DNA from: Chinchilla lanigera
Taxonomy: Eukaryota; Chordata; Mammalia; Rodentia; Chinchillidae
Assembly (NCBI RefSeq): GCF_000276665.1
Contig: NW_004955402.1
Location: forward strand, 8,840,537-8,904,536
DNA length: 64,000 nt
Reading direction: 5' to 3'
The position numbers and the translations under genes are program-made. This document shows, piece by piece, positions 55,515 through 64,000 of this stretch (the first letter of the stretch is position 1; each line of letters begins with the position of its first letter). The notes under the pieces are model-generated. The model worked only from the letters and a program-made list of their open reading frames with translations, made no database searches and was not told the DNA's origin.

Positions 55515-57010
55515 ATTTTTGGTTTTCTACCGTGCAAGTCTTTTAGTTTTAGTCAAACTTATGAATAATTTCTTGTATGGCTTCTGGTTTTGTGTGACAT
55601 TTAGAAATACTTTCTTATTCCAATTTTTTTCATTTTTGCTATGTTTTATTCTAGTATTTTTATGGATTAATTTTACACTAAAGTCTTTGCTCCATATGAA
55701 GTTATGGTTGGATCCAATTTTTTTCCAGATGGCCAGTTGTTTCAGGACCACTTAACTAAATAATTCATCTTTTTTTTTTCCACTGCTTTTTCAATGCTAC
55801 CTCTAACACATATCAAATTCACAAACGTGTTGAGCCCCTTTGTGGACATTTTACTGTTTTACTGAATTATACATATTTATGTAAGTGCCAGTACCAAATT
55901 TTAAATTAGTATATTTTTACAGTACGTTTAATATCCTGTAAAGCTCTCTACCCATCCTCTCCATGAATACATTAAAAAAGCAGTAACTTTTCCTTCAAGA
56001 ACTTTTTTAAATAATACAAAATGACTTTAATACAAGAAAATTGAACCACTTTATGCAGCTCAGTTAAAAATCTTCTTAGAGAATATCATAATGATATTGA
56101 GTTTCCATATTCAAGAACTGGAAGGACTTTTTTTTTTTTTTTTTGGTTTTTCTCCGGTACTGGGAACCGAACTCACAACCTTGCGCTTGCCAGGCAGGCG
56201 CTTTTGCCGCTGAGCTAAATCCCCAGCCCCTTGGAAGGACCTTTTGATTTACATGGTTCCTCAGGTACTTCAGTAATAGTCTAAACTTTCATTTATTTGT
56301 TTTCTGTTCCTAATTCAGTTTGTTTGTAGGTATTTAAGTCTTTTGTGGCTATGGCTAATGAGTGCTTCCCTTCAACTGTATTTTTGTTTGTTTTATTGTG
56401 AAATGGGAAAGCGATGGTAGTTTTCTTGTTCTTCATCACCTCGCTGAATTTTCTTACAGGTCTCTTAAATTTTCAGAGGACCCACTTGGTTTTGACTATA
56501 GTATCTATGACTATATTGCATGCAAATATTTATTTTGCCTTCTTTTATCACGTTCAGAACCCTCATAGATTTTTCTAATTATGTTACCTGGACTTCATTA
56601 AAGTACAATATCACAATGAATATCTTTCTCTTATTCCTAAATGTAAAGGAATAGCTTCCCAAAGATCTAGATACTGTTCTTTTTAATTATAGAACAACAG
56701 TGACATTTTTACTATTATTTTATTAGAATGCATTTTATCCTATTAAGAATTTCATAACAAGAATGGATGATGAATTTCATCAAATGCCTTTTTAGACAGC
56801 ACTAAGATCATATTTTTCCTTTTTATCTGCTAATCTGGTGAGTTGCTGTATTATATGTTTTAATATCTAGCTATTCTTACATATGTAGATTCCATAAGTC
56901 AGCAGTTATTTTTGGCTCTAGGATTCTATTTCCTTACTCTTGTTTTATTCTTTGAGGTGTTTTGTTAGGATATTGACTCAAGCAAAAGTTCTCCCTGCGT
57001 TAAAATGCAT
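55515..57010 (-). mobile_element. Old L1 ORF2 region, antisense
   Basis: Antisense L1 landmarks: 'cagatggccagttgtttcag' (near 55,727), 'ataattcatctttttttttc' and 'gtgccagtaccaaatttta' (near 55,885). In the second half come 'catcaaatgcctttttagac' (near 56,780) and 'tctggtgagttgctgtatta' (near 56,833). An ID SINE at 56,128-56,231 splits it. No frame is intact. Confidence 0.75.
56128..56231 (-). mobile_element. ID SINE, antisense, well preserved
   Basis: A T18-type run, then 'ggtttttctccggtactggg', 'gcgcttgccaggcaggcgct', 'gctgagctaaatccccagcc'. Target duplications contain tggaaggac at 56,119-56,127 and 56,232-56,240. It is very close to the copy at 18,681, so both belong to the youngest subfamily here. 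Confidence 0.94.
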
Positions 57011-57298
57011 TTAAAACACCAGTGTACCTCTTATGGTATTTCCAGTAACAGACTACAGGCCAAGGCAAGTCAGTCCAAAAGCACAAGGACTGTCTATGGC
57101 ACATCTTGACAGATCTAGTTAGCATAGGAAATCAAGAAACAGGAGCTGGAAAGGCCAATAATTAAACAATTGTTTAAAAAAGAAAATGACCAAAAGAACA
57201 GGCAGATCTTAGTAAAAACAACAACAGTGAGTCAACTCTTTTTCTTAGGTATCTATCACCTTAAAACTAAAATCAACACTGGGAGGATAGGGGAATGG

Positions 57299-57663
57299 TG
57301 TCTTGGTTACTTTTTTCTTACTTCTGGGACAAAATACCTGACGCCCAAAATTAAGGAAGGAAGGGTTTATTTCGCTTACAGTTCGTGGAAATTTCAATCC
57401 ATACTTGGCAGATTATAAGGCAGAGTGGCACGTGGCAGAGGACTGCATCTCAGGGCAGCAGCACACAGCTAAGCAACTACCAGGACACACACACCAGGGC
57501 AGAATGGGGGAGGAATCTCCCCAAGCAGCTTCCTCCTCTCCCTTACATATGCAAACTATCCACCCCAGGGCGGGTGTAGCTCTCACACCCATATTCAAAA
57601 TCTAATAGCCTGCCCCAGGGCCACAGGAGGCTTTGGGGGGACACACAGACATAAACCATAACA
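57299..57663 (-). mobile_element. MaLR solo LTR, antisense
   Basis: 365 bp from 'tgtcttggttacttttttct' to 'agacataaaccataaca', reading in reverse as TGTTATGG... MaLR. An exact 5-bp target duplication aatgg lies at 57,294-57,298 and 57,664-57,668. Inner blocks 'gacaaaatacctgacgccca' and 'aagggtttatttcgcttaca' are typical. Confidence 0.92.
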
Positions 57664-57797
57664 AATGGGAAGGGAAAAAAGTTATAAAAAATTAAATAAA
57701 TAAAAAAATAAAATCTAGGAGAAAAAGCTAAAGTCAAGAAACAGAAACAATATGTTAAGACTCTTGAATTTGCAGAAAGAAGCTAAAAATACAGACA

Positions 57798-58155
57798 GAG
57801 GATCCTTGATTTACTGTGGGGTTATAGCCAATAAAGTCATTGTAAGTTAACAATGTCATAGGTGAAAGATATTTAATACACCCAGCCTCTTGGACACCCT
57901 AGCTTACCACCAGAGTCCAGTATGAGGGCTGATTGTTTCCTCTCATGATCTCTGGGCTGATGGGAAGATTCAGCTCACTGTCACTGCCCACATCCAAGCC
58001 TCCATCACACTACATATCATTATCCCAGGAAAAGCACAATGCAAAATTACAAGTAGAGTCTCTGCTCAATGTGACTCTTGCTCTACCATTTTAAATGAAA
58101 CCACTGTAAGTTCAAAAACATCATATAAGGTTTGGGTGAGCTGGTAAACTCTAGC
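57798..58155. mobile_element. MER2-type Tigger (TcMar) nonautonomous element
   Basis: The left part 'ttgatttactgtggggttat' and 'aagtcattgtaagttaacaa' and the right part 'accactgtaagttcaaaaac' form the diverged inverted halves of MER2-like elements. The middle, 'atatttaatacacccagcct', also fits. There is no transposase frame. Confidence 0.75.
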
Positions 58156-58198
58156 TTATGGAGCTTTATTGTAGAAACAAAAATTGAGAAACTATCAG

Positions 58199-58375
58199 CT
58201 TTCTTTGGAATATTAAGTTTTTAAAATGATGCCTACTGGAATCATGAAAGTTTTCTCATATTTCATAGGACCTTATAGCACTTCGTGACATTTTCTTTAG
58301 AATATTAACTTCTACTAATGATACATCCTGGAATTATGAGTTTTCCCATAGGACTTGTAATGCTTTAGTCTTTTA
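58199..58375. repeat. Diverged tandem duplication, about 92-bp unit
   Basis: The blocks 'ctttctttggaatattaagt' / 'atgatgcctactggaatcat' / 'ttcataggaccttatagcac' recur in order as 'ttttctttagaatattaact' / 'atgatacatcctggaattat' / 'cccataggacttgtaatgc'. The shift is about 92 bp. Confidence 0.6.
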
Positions 58376-59110
58376 GGAATACTCTGGTAAACCATCTCTA
58401 ACCTTAATCAGGTTCATTCTAAAATGAACTTAAAAATTAAAACAGGATATTTTCTTTCTTTAGTTACTTTCTTTTGTAATGAATACATATAAGCAAAAGT
58501 TATAATAACATTAAGCTAGAACCTCCAAGGTTACAACGGAAGAAGAACGTCTATGGGACCAGGAACCGTTGTGAATGACCAAGTGCTCCGAGCGACTTTT
58601 CTTTGGCAGTGTCCCAACACTGACTTTCACTTGCAGTGCTTCACACGTTGGGGAATACTATTTTCTTTGTCAGAGCTATGTCTCAGATCATTATTTAAAA
58701 CTGTTAATTTATTTTTAATTTCCTAAGCATGAATGTTAAATAGTCAAGCAAAATTTTAATGAATATTCAAGGCTAACAAAAGTAAGATAAACTGAAGAGG
58801 TAACATATACTTAGCTATCCTGGCTTGCCGGCTATAACAGTCTCAGAAAGTTATGGAGATGTATCTCACCCTCATGGACCTCAAAAGAAGAGACAATAGC
58901 AAGGAGTTTCTGTGTTTTAGTCTCCAAATCCCTTTCCCACAGTCTTCCTCCCACTTACCCCAGAATGACTTCCATCTTGAATTACTTCACGTCTCAAAGG
59001 GGAAGCCCCCCAGTTAATGGCCACTGCTTGCAAGTCTTCCTGCTCATAGCAGACATTAGGTAGGGCAAGGACATTTTTTAAAGGCATTTTTTTAAATGAT
59101 TTAAACTGTT
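58376..59110. other. Intergenic DNA, nothing recognised
   Basis: No supported gene or named repeat. Confidence 0.4.
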
Positions 59111-59111
59111 T

Positions 59112-59137
59112 TTCATGAAAGAAATTTCTTTCATGAA
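59112..59137. repeat. Perfect 26-bp palindrome
   Basis: The half-site TTCATGAAAGAAA is followed directly by its exact reverse complement, with no spacer. It lies 12 bp from the tail of the ID SINE that follows. Confidence 0.97.
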
Positions 59138-59149
59138 TGAGTTGGTTTA

Positions 59150-59246
59150 TTTTGTTGTTGTTGTTTTTCTTTCAGTACCAGGAATCAAACTCACGACCTT
59201 GCACTTGCCAGGCAGGCGCTGTGCTGCTGAGCTAAATCCCCAGCCC
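59150..59246 (-). mobile_element. ID SINE, antisense
   Basis: Tail of TTG repeats, then 'tttcagtaccaggaatcaaa', 'gcacttgccaggcaggcgct' and 'ctgagctaaatccccagccc'. Target copies gaatgagttggttta (59,135-59,149) and agaattggttta (59,247-59,258) are similar, with a 3-bp difference. Confidence 0.9.
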
Positions 59247-59258
59247 AGAATTGGTTTA

Positions 59259-61315
59259 GTAAAGTTACTTAAATTGACTTTTCTACCTTCTGAGAATGAA
59301 AAGTAAAATTATGCATGAGACAGCAATGGAGACGCCACCAGTGTGACAGTAAAACTGTCTTAACTACCACGTTTCATGCATCAGGATGCACTTCGCACAA
59401 TCGCCAGCAAAATTCTAATTTATGCCACTAAGTGTTGGCAATGACATACGTCACCATCAAATCCCCACGGAGTGGCACTTTAAGTCTGGTAAGTGCTTCA
59501 GTTATCCCTCCAACCAGGTCCTCCAAGACCTCAAAACAAACCAGCACTGGGTTTTCCTTCTCTACCTCAGGAAAAGCTCAGCATGCCAATGGGAGCATCT
59601 TGTATTCACAAGTCTGGCATGAAGAATAAAAGAGAAGCACCAGTTTTCAAAAGCAAGTATCCTGCTGTGAAGAACAGTAAAAAAAAAAAAAAAAGGACAG
59701 AAAAAAGTAAGTCTCACTTCACCTTTCAAGGTTTAAACTGATATGAGTGAATGAGAACGACTTCATAGAAAAAAATAATGTATGTGATGTGTATTGCACA
59801 AGTTCACTTAATTATTCAACCTTAATATATAGCATATTTATACTGTATATTATGTAGCAATACAACATACATATATGAAATATACACACACATAATTGTG
59901 TATATTAGAAAATTTTAAAAATCAACTATGAGTCAATGGCAAACCACTGGCTTCATTAAATATCAAATTAAAGATCTTCAGCTCTCAATCTACCTACAGA
60001 ACACAATAACAATTGTTAAAAATTCCTTGTTCTGAGTCCGGAACTAAAGTCTGAAAATTGTCACCAATAAACATCACCTGCTAAAAAAGAATTACCTATG
60101 AGCAAAGTAAACCTATGAAATTACCCCATCAGAGAACCCCTGGTTTAGGTATTTAAAGTAAATCTTCATAGTCTAAATATCTCACACAAATGTTAGTTTA
60201 TTTGTACCAGTTAATCCACATAGTACCGCTACATTGTATACAAGAAAACTTTTTTCAGCTGTAATCTAGATTAACATATCAGCTGTAATCTAGATTATCA
60301 TCTCAGCTGTAATCTAGATTAACATATCCCTTGGAGAACAAGTTATACTCAACAAACAAGTAATTTTTTAAAGAATCTTTGGAGCACAGACCCACTATAA
60401 ATGCAAGATGTTAAATGTAAGAACCTCTATCATCCTGAATACCCACTGAGTAAGCCTAGGACACAGGAGAGAATGTGTTGCTGAGGAAGTTTCAGACGAG
60501 TCACTGAAGGTGATATGTCACCCTCTGTGTCATCTAAAGAATTTGTCAAATCAATTTCATGGGGCAAGAGACAACATTATAAGTTATACATAACATATCA
60601 GAAAATAATTTTGTAGTAAAAAATCACATATGGTAAAAACAAAATTATTTGAGATCCTGTTATATGAATTTGCCCCAAGGTAATATCACTGGAAGCTTAG
60701 TATTTTTATATTACCATATTAAAATCTGTGAGGTAAGAAGAAAATGTGGTCTCACACTAATTCCGCATTGGGGTAAGGTCAGTGTGGCTATGTGAGCTTC
60801 CCACCAGCCTCAGAGCTGAAATGTACACTTCAGTCTTATGAACCTGAGTCCTGCATACTTATGGATATATCGCAGCAAAAACCAGGATGAGAAGAGGTCA
60901 TCAAGAGCTGGGACAATTACTGACAACCTCACACAATCATAGAAGAGAAAGCAAAACTTGATCTTGTTGAAATAAGTAATGCAAAGCAGCCCAGAGAAGG
61001 ACCAGTGAGGCCTTTGATAAGTAAGAAAGAGCTGTTATAACCTCATAACCTAAAAATGCTAAATGGAACAATGGACACTCTGGCAAACTTTAAACATTAG
61101 GTAGCGGATGATGAAGAATATTCTTTGAGAATACACATAATGGATCAGCTATGCTAAATAATGCTCAACTCCAACAAACTTCGGGTTGTACTTACATTAT
61201 TTTTGCAGATAACATAAAAAATGAACATTCTAAAGATACCAAAATTAAGATAATTGCGCAGATTTACACCACCAGTCGTGATGAAGTAGACTATCACTTC
61301 AAATAACTTCACAAA
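59259..61315. other. Intergenic DNA, mostly unrecognised
   Basis: Includes an A16 run at 59,680-59,695 and a three-copy 24-bp repeat at 60,255-60,326. Frames at 59,422-59,741 overlap each other and carry no domain. Confidence 0.4.
60255..60326. repeat. Three-copy 24-bp tandem repeat
   Basis: Units at 60,255-60,278, 60,279-60,302 and 60,303-60,326 all begin 'tcagctgtaatctagatta'. Units 1 and 3 are identical and unit 2 differs at the end (tcatc for acata). Confidence 0.96.
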
Positions 61316-61317
61316 TG

Positions 61318-61660
61318 TAAAGCAGAAAATGGATGACCCTTGAGGATACTTTGCTAAGTGAAACAAGCTAGTCATAAAAAAACAAATGCTACATGATTTC
61401 ACTTACATGAGACACTTAAGATATTCAGAATAAAACAGGCAGAAAATACAGTGGTGGTTGCCAGGCAATGGGGATCAAAGAGAATGGGAGTCATTTTTTA
61501 TTGGAGATAGAGTCTCAGTTTTGCAAGGTAAAAAGAGATCTGTAGATGGGTATGTAAGGATGGTAAAATAATACGAATGTAATTAATACCACTGAAGTAT
61601 TTAAAAATTGTTTTCAACTGTTAATTTTAATTGTTTTAAATTAAGTTTAAATTAGTTTAA
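61318..61660 (+). mobile_element. L1 3' end relic, sense
   Basis: Order 'ttgctaagtgaaacaagcta', 'aaatgctacatgatttcact', 'gtggtggttgccaggcaatg' and 'gtctcagttttgcaaggta' is that of an old L1 3' UTR. Similar sequence starts the window (1200-1475). Confidence 0.75.
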
Positions 61661-61989
61661 ATTGATTTAAAAACTGTTTCAAATGGGGGTGAAACAAGTA
61701 TATTGTAATAAGACAGAAGTTAAAAGAATTCACTGCCAACAGTTTTTCATGACAAGAAAGGTTTCAGGAAAACTGAAGGAACATGAACCTGGATGAAAAC
61801 TCAGATCTAATATAAAGAGACAAAGGATGCAAGAAACCACAGATGAGCAAGTAAACACAACAGATTTCCTTGTTTCTGTACAAAACAGTTGAGCATATAA
61901 AACAAGCATATTTTAAAAGTTTATAAAATTTGTGTAAGTAAAATGTATGACAATAGTATAAGTTGATTCAAGAATAGAAATATATTTTT

Positions 61990-63343
61990 GAGATACTCTG
62001 ACATCATTGACATAACACAAATTTAAAAGATAAATAATGTGATTTATGACATTTGTGGAATAAAAGATTAAAAATCACAATCCTTTTAATAGTTACAAAA
62101 AAAGGCATTTTAACTAAATTCAACATCTACTTATAAAATTTTTTAAAATCTAAGTAAACTAGAAGGAATGTACCTCAACACAATAAAAATCACATGTGGC
62201 AGACATATATGTGACTAACACAATGCAAATCTGAAAGCTTTATCGCTAAGACCTAGAACAAGACAAGAACACAGTGGACACTTTTATTTGTAGTATAGTA
62301 CCAGAGGTCCACACCAGAGAAAACGGGCAAGAGAAATAAATAAAGGGAACACAGACTGCAAAAAAATTACATTGTCCCTGTTTGTACATGAGGTAGAATT
62401 TATACATTTAAAAAACATAAATATTTCACCAAAAAACTGTTAGAATAAATTCAGCAGAATTCCAGGATCTAAAATCAGCACATAGAAATCAGTAGCATTT
62501 CATTTTTTCTTTTTTTTTTGTTTTTTTGTTTTTTTTTTCCAGTACCAGGAATCGAACTCATGACCTCACGCTTGCCAGGCAGGCGCAGCGCCACTGAGCT
62601 AAATCCTCAACCCCCTCAGCAGTATTTCTATACACTAACAGCAAACTATCTGAAAAAGTAACTTAAAAATATTTCCATTTACAATAGGTTCAAAAAATAA
62701 AACACTTAGGAATTTAATCAAGGAGGTGAGAGATTTCTACACAAAAGACTACAAAACACTGATAGAAATTGAAGATACAAATAAATGGAAAGATACTCCA
62801 TATTCATGGATTAGAAGAATTAACACTGTCAAAATTCCATACTATTCAAAGTTATCTACAGATTCAATGCAAACCTCTATCAAAACACCAATAATGTTCT
62901 TCATAGAAATAGAAAAAAAATCCTAAAAAGTGTATGGACCACAAGAAAATAACAAAAACTATTCTGAGCAAAAATGACCAAACCTGTAGGCATAGCACTT
63001 ATTACCTGTCTTCCAAATCTACCAGAAAGCCATAGCAACACAAAGCATGGTACTGGCATTAAAAAATAATAATAATAAAAAACAAGATTCCTAGAAAAAT
63101 GGATCATAGAGAACTGAAATTCAACACAAGGACCCAGAATACACAATGGGTAAAATGACAGTTTCTTTAATAAATTGCTAATGTAAGCCCTGAAACTTTG
63201 AAGTTACTCAAAGAAAAAGACATAGGAATAAAGTCCCATGACACTGGTCTGAACAAATATATTTTGAATATGACCCCAAAAGCAAACAAAAAGAATAGGA
63301 TACAAAGGAAACATTGATAAATAGGATAACACAAAATTTAGTG
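61990..63343 (+). mobile_element. Old L1 ORF2 fragment, sense
   Basis: From the reverse transcriptase region onward: 'aagacctagaacaagacaag' (near 62,249), 'attacattgtccctgtttgt' (near 62,366), 'caccaaaaaactgttagaat' (near 62,428), then after the SINE 'aaaacacttaggaatttaat' (near 62,698) and 'catggattagaagaattaac' (near 62,804). A 66-codon frame at 62,726-62,926 is a surviving piece of ORF2, matching the region after the reverse transcriptase of the L1 at 51,530-51,690. It stops being L1-like at about 63,343, where the GC-rich array begins. Confidence 0.82.
62502..62615 (-). mobile_element. ID SINE inserted in L1, antisense
   Basis: A long T-rich tail, 'ccagtaccaggaatcgaact', 'cacgcttgccaggcaggcgc' and 'gccactgagctaaatcctca'. 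Target copies tcagtagcatttc (62,489-62,501) and tcagcagtatttc (62,616-62,628), 13 bp with two changes. Confidence 0.93.
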
Positions 63344-63347
63344 CATG

Positions 63348-63699
63348 GGGAGCCTTGGGAAGGGAATGCTGGTCTTCGGACCAGCAGCTCACTCCCTGCC
63401 TCATAGGACCCCGGAAGGAGGGCTTCGGTGCACAGGGAGCCATGGGCGGGGAGCGCCAATCTTCTGGCTGGCTAGCTTCCTGCCTCATAGGCTCCCGGAG
63501 GGAGGGCCCCCGGCGCACTGGCAGCCTTGGGCAGGGAATGCCGGTCTTTGGACCGGCAGCTCACTCCCTGCCTCGTAGGCCCCCAGAAGGAGGGCTTCCG
63601 GCACACAGGGAGCCATGGGTGAGGAATGCCGGTCTTCCAGCTGGCTAGCTTCCTGCCTTGTAGGCCCCCGGAGGGAGGGCCCCCAGCACATGGGGAGCC
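63348..63699. repeat. GC-rich tandem array, about 172-bp unit of two about 86-bp halves
   Basis: The start motif gggagcc/ggcagcc recurs at 63,348, 63,435, 63,520, 63,608 and 63,693, so spacings are 87, 85, 88 and 85. Halves alternate: type A (63,348 and 63,520) contains 'gcagctcactccctgcctc', and type B (63,435 and 63,608) contains 'ctggctagcttcctgcc'. All end with a 'ggaggga'-like run. CpGs are frequent. Open frames on both strands are products of the periodicity. Such arrays occur as L1 promoter monomers in rodents and in some LTRs, but the assignment is inference. Confidence 0.9.
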
Positions 63700-64000
63700 A
63701 TGCAGCGGCAAGCACTGTTACACGCCACTGCTCAATTGAGATCTATCATGACACAGAGGAACAGTGACACAATTGGCCCACCATGCACCGACTGCAGATG
63801 CCCACCCAGGGACGTGTTCAAACTTTGAACAACCCCTGGGAATGCATGCCATACAACAGGCCACTCTTGCTCCTGCCATTGAGAACCAGAAAGGTCCAGA
63901 GCCAGTGGAGGAGCAGCTGCTGAACAAGGACTCAGAGAACATGAGAATGCAGACTAAGCCCACGGAGTCAGAGGTCCTGTGGACTGGGGTCACGAGAGCC
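63700..64000 (+). other. Sequence downstream of GC-rich array, open frame to the window end
   Basis: On the plus strand an open frame of about 83 codons runs from a stop near 63,750 to the window end. It includes MHAIQQATLAPAIENQKGPE and EEQLLNKDSENMRMQ, with glutamate/glutamine-rich composition. A 91-codon minus-strand frame overlaps it (63,718-63,993), so openness is not strong evidence. I recognise no domain. It could be the leader or first frame of a retroelement continuing beyond the window, or chance. Confidence 0.3.

Noticed and set aside
60255..60326. CRISPR-like array
   Set aside because: Three contiguous 24-bp units without spacers in a mammalian genome; this is a simple tandem repeat.
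63204..63711. Several overlapping open frames on both strands near 63.2-63.7 kb as proteins
   Set aside because: Their repeated peptides follow the DNA periodicity of the GC-rich array; frames are open on both strands, which points to composition and not coding.

Overview
This window looks like a gene-poor, AT-rich stretch of a rodent nuclear genome. The evidence is the repeat content. There are many tRNA-derived ID SINEs (about 75-100 bp, with A-tails and target-site duplications), one B1 SINE that keeps the rodent-type internal duplication, one old B1-ID fusion, MaLR and ERVL-type LTRs, L1 copies of several ages, and old mammalian MIR, L2, MER5, MER2, mariner and hAT remnants. The form of the youngest ID copies does not match the mouse or rat type exactly. 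A non-murid rodent, possibly of the beaver/squirrel side, is my weak guess. I see no exon, no host protein gene, no rRNA, no functional tRNA and no CRISPR array. Every open frame of real coding character belongs to a dead transposable element.

Layout. 1-10.4 kb: unique DNA with a MaLR LTR, two ID copies in opposite orientation, MIR/L2 relics, an MLT1-type LTR, a MER5-type hAT relic, a twin-primed L1 tail (8.07-8.55 kb) and a GC-richer block of unknown origin (8.9-10.4 kb). The non-repetitive, CpG-bearing segment at 3.0-3.8 kb could be a conserved regulatory element. 10.8-16.3 kb: stacked L1 fragments carrying a palindromic mariner remnant (11.15-11.63 kb), a local duplication (12.37-12.93 kb) and an ERVL-type LTR (15.25-15.92 kb). 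16.3-33.8 kb: mostly unique sequence with scattered LTRs, B1, L2, MER5 and L1 tails, plus a 100-N assembly gap inside an ID SINE (18.72-18.82 kb). 33.8-44.4 kb: an antisense L1 with two MaLR LTRs inside it, L2, another MaLR LTR, a GATA microsatellite, and an L1 split by an ID-plus-LTR insertion (41.6-42.06 kb).

44.4-53.7 kb is the richest region. A nearly complete but dead hAT transposon (BED zinc-finger/SCAND3-like transposase) is interrupted first by an ERVL-type LTR with an exact 5-bp target duplication, then by a nearly full-length L1 of about 6.2 kb with 5' UTR, ORF1, ORF2 and 3' UTR. 53.7-64 kb: antisense L1, MaLR LTRs, ID SINEs, a MER2-type Tigger relic and a second sense L1. The window ends in a GC-rich tandem array (period about 172 bp made of two about 86-bp halves) that abuts that L1 and may be the promoter of a retroelement running off the window.

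Nothing here works together as a pathway. The biology is the layered history of insertion, and I found no convincing new functional system. The items most worth checking are the terminal GC-rich array, the ID-LTR composite, the nested hAT/LTR/L1 locus, the palindromic mariner and the probably spurious gap. Family names come from memory of consensus sequences, and boundaries without a target duplication are approximate.
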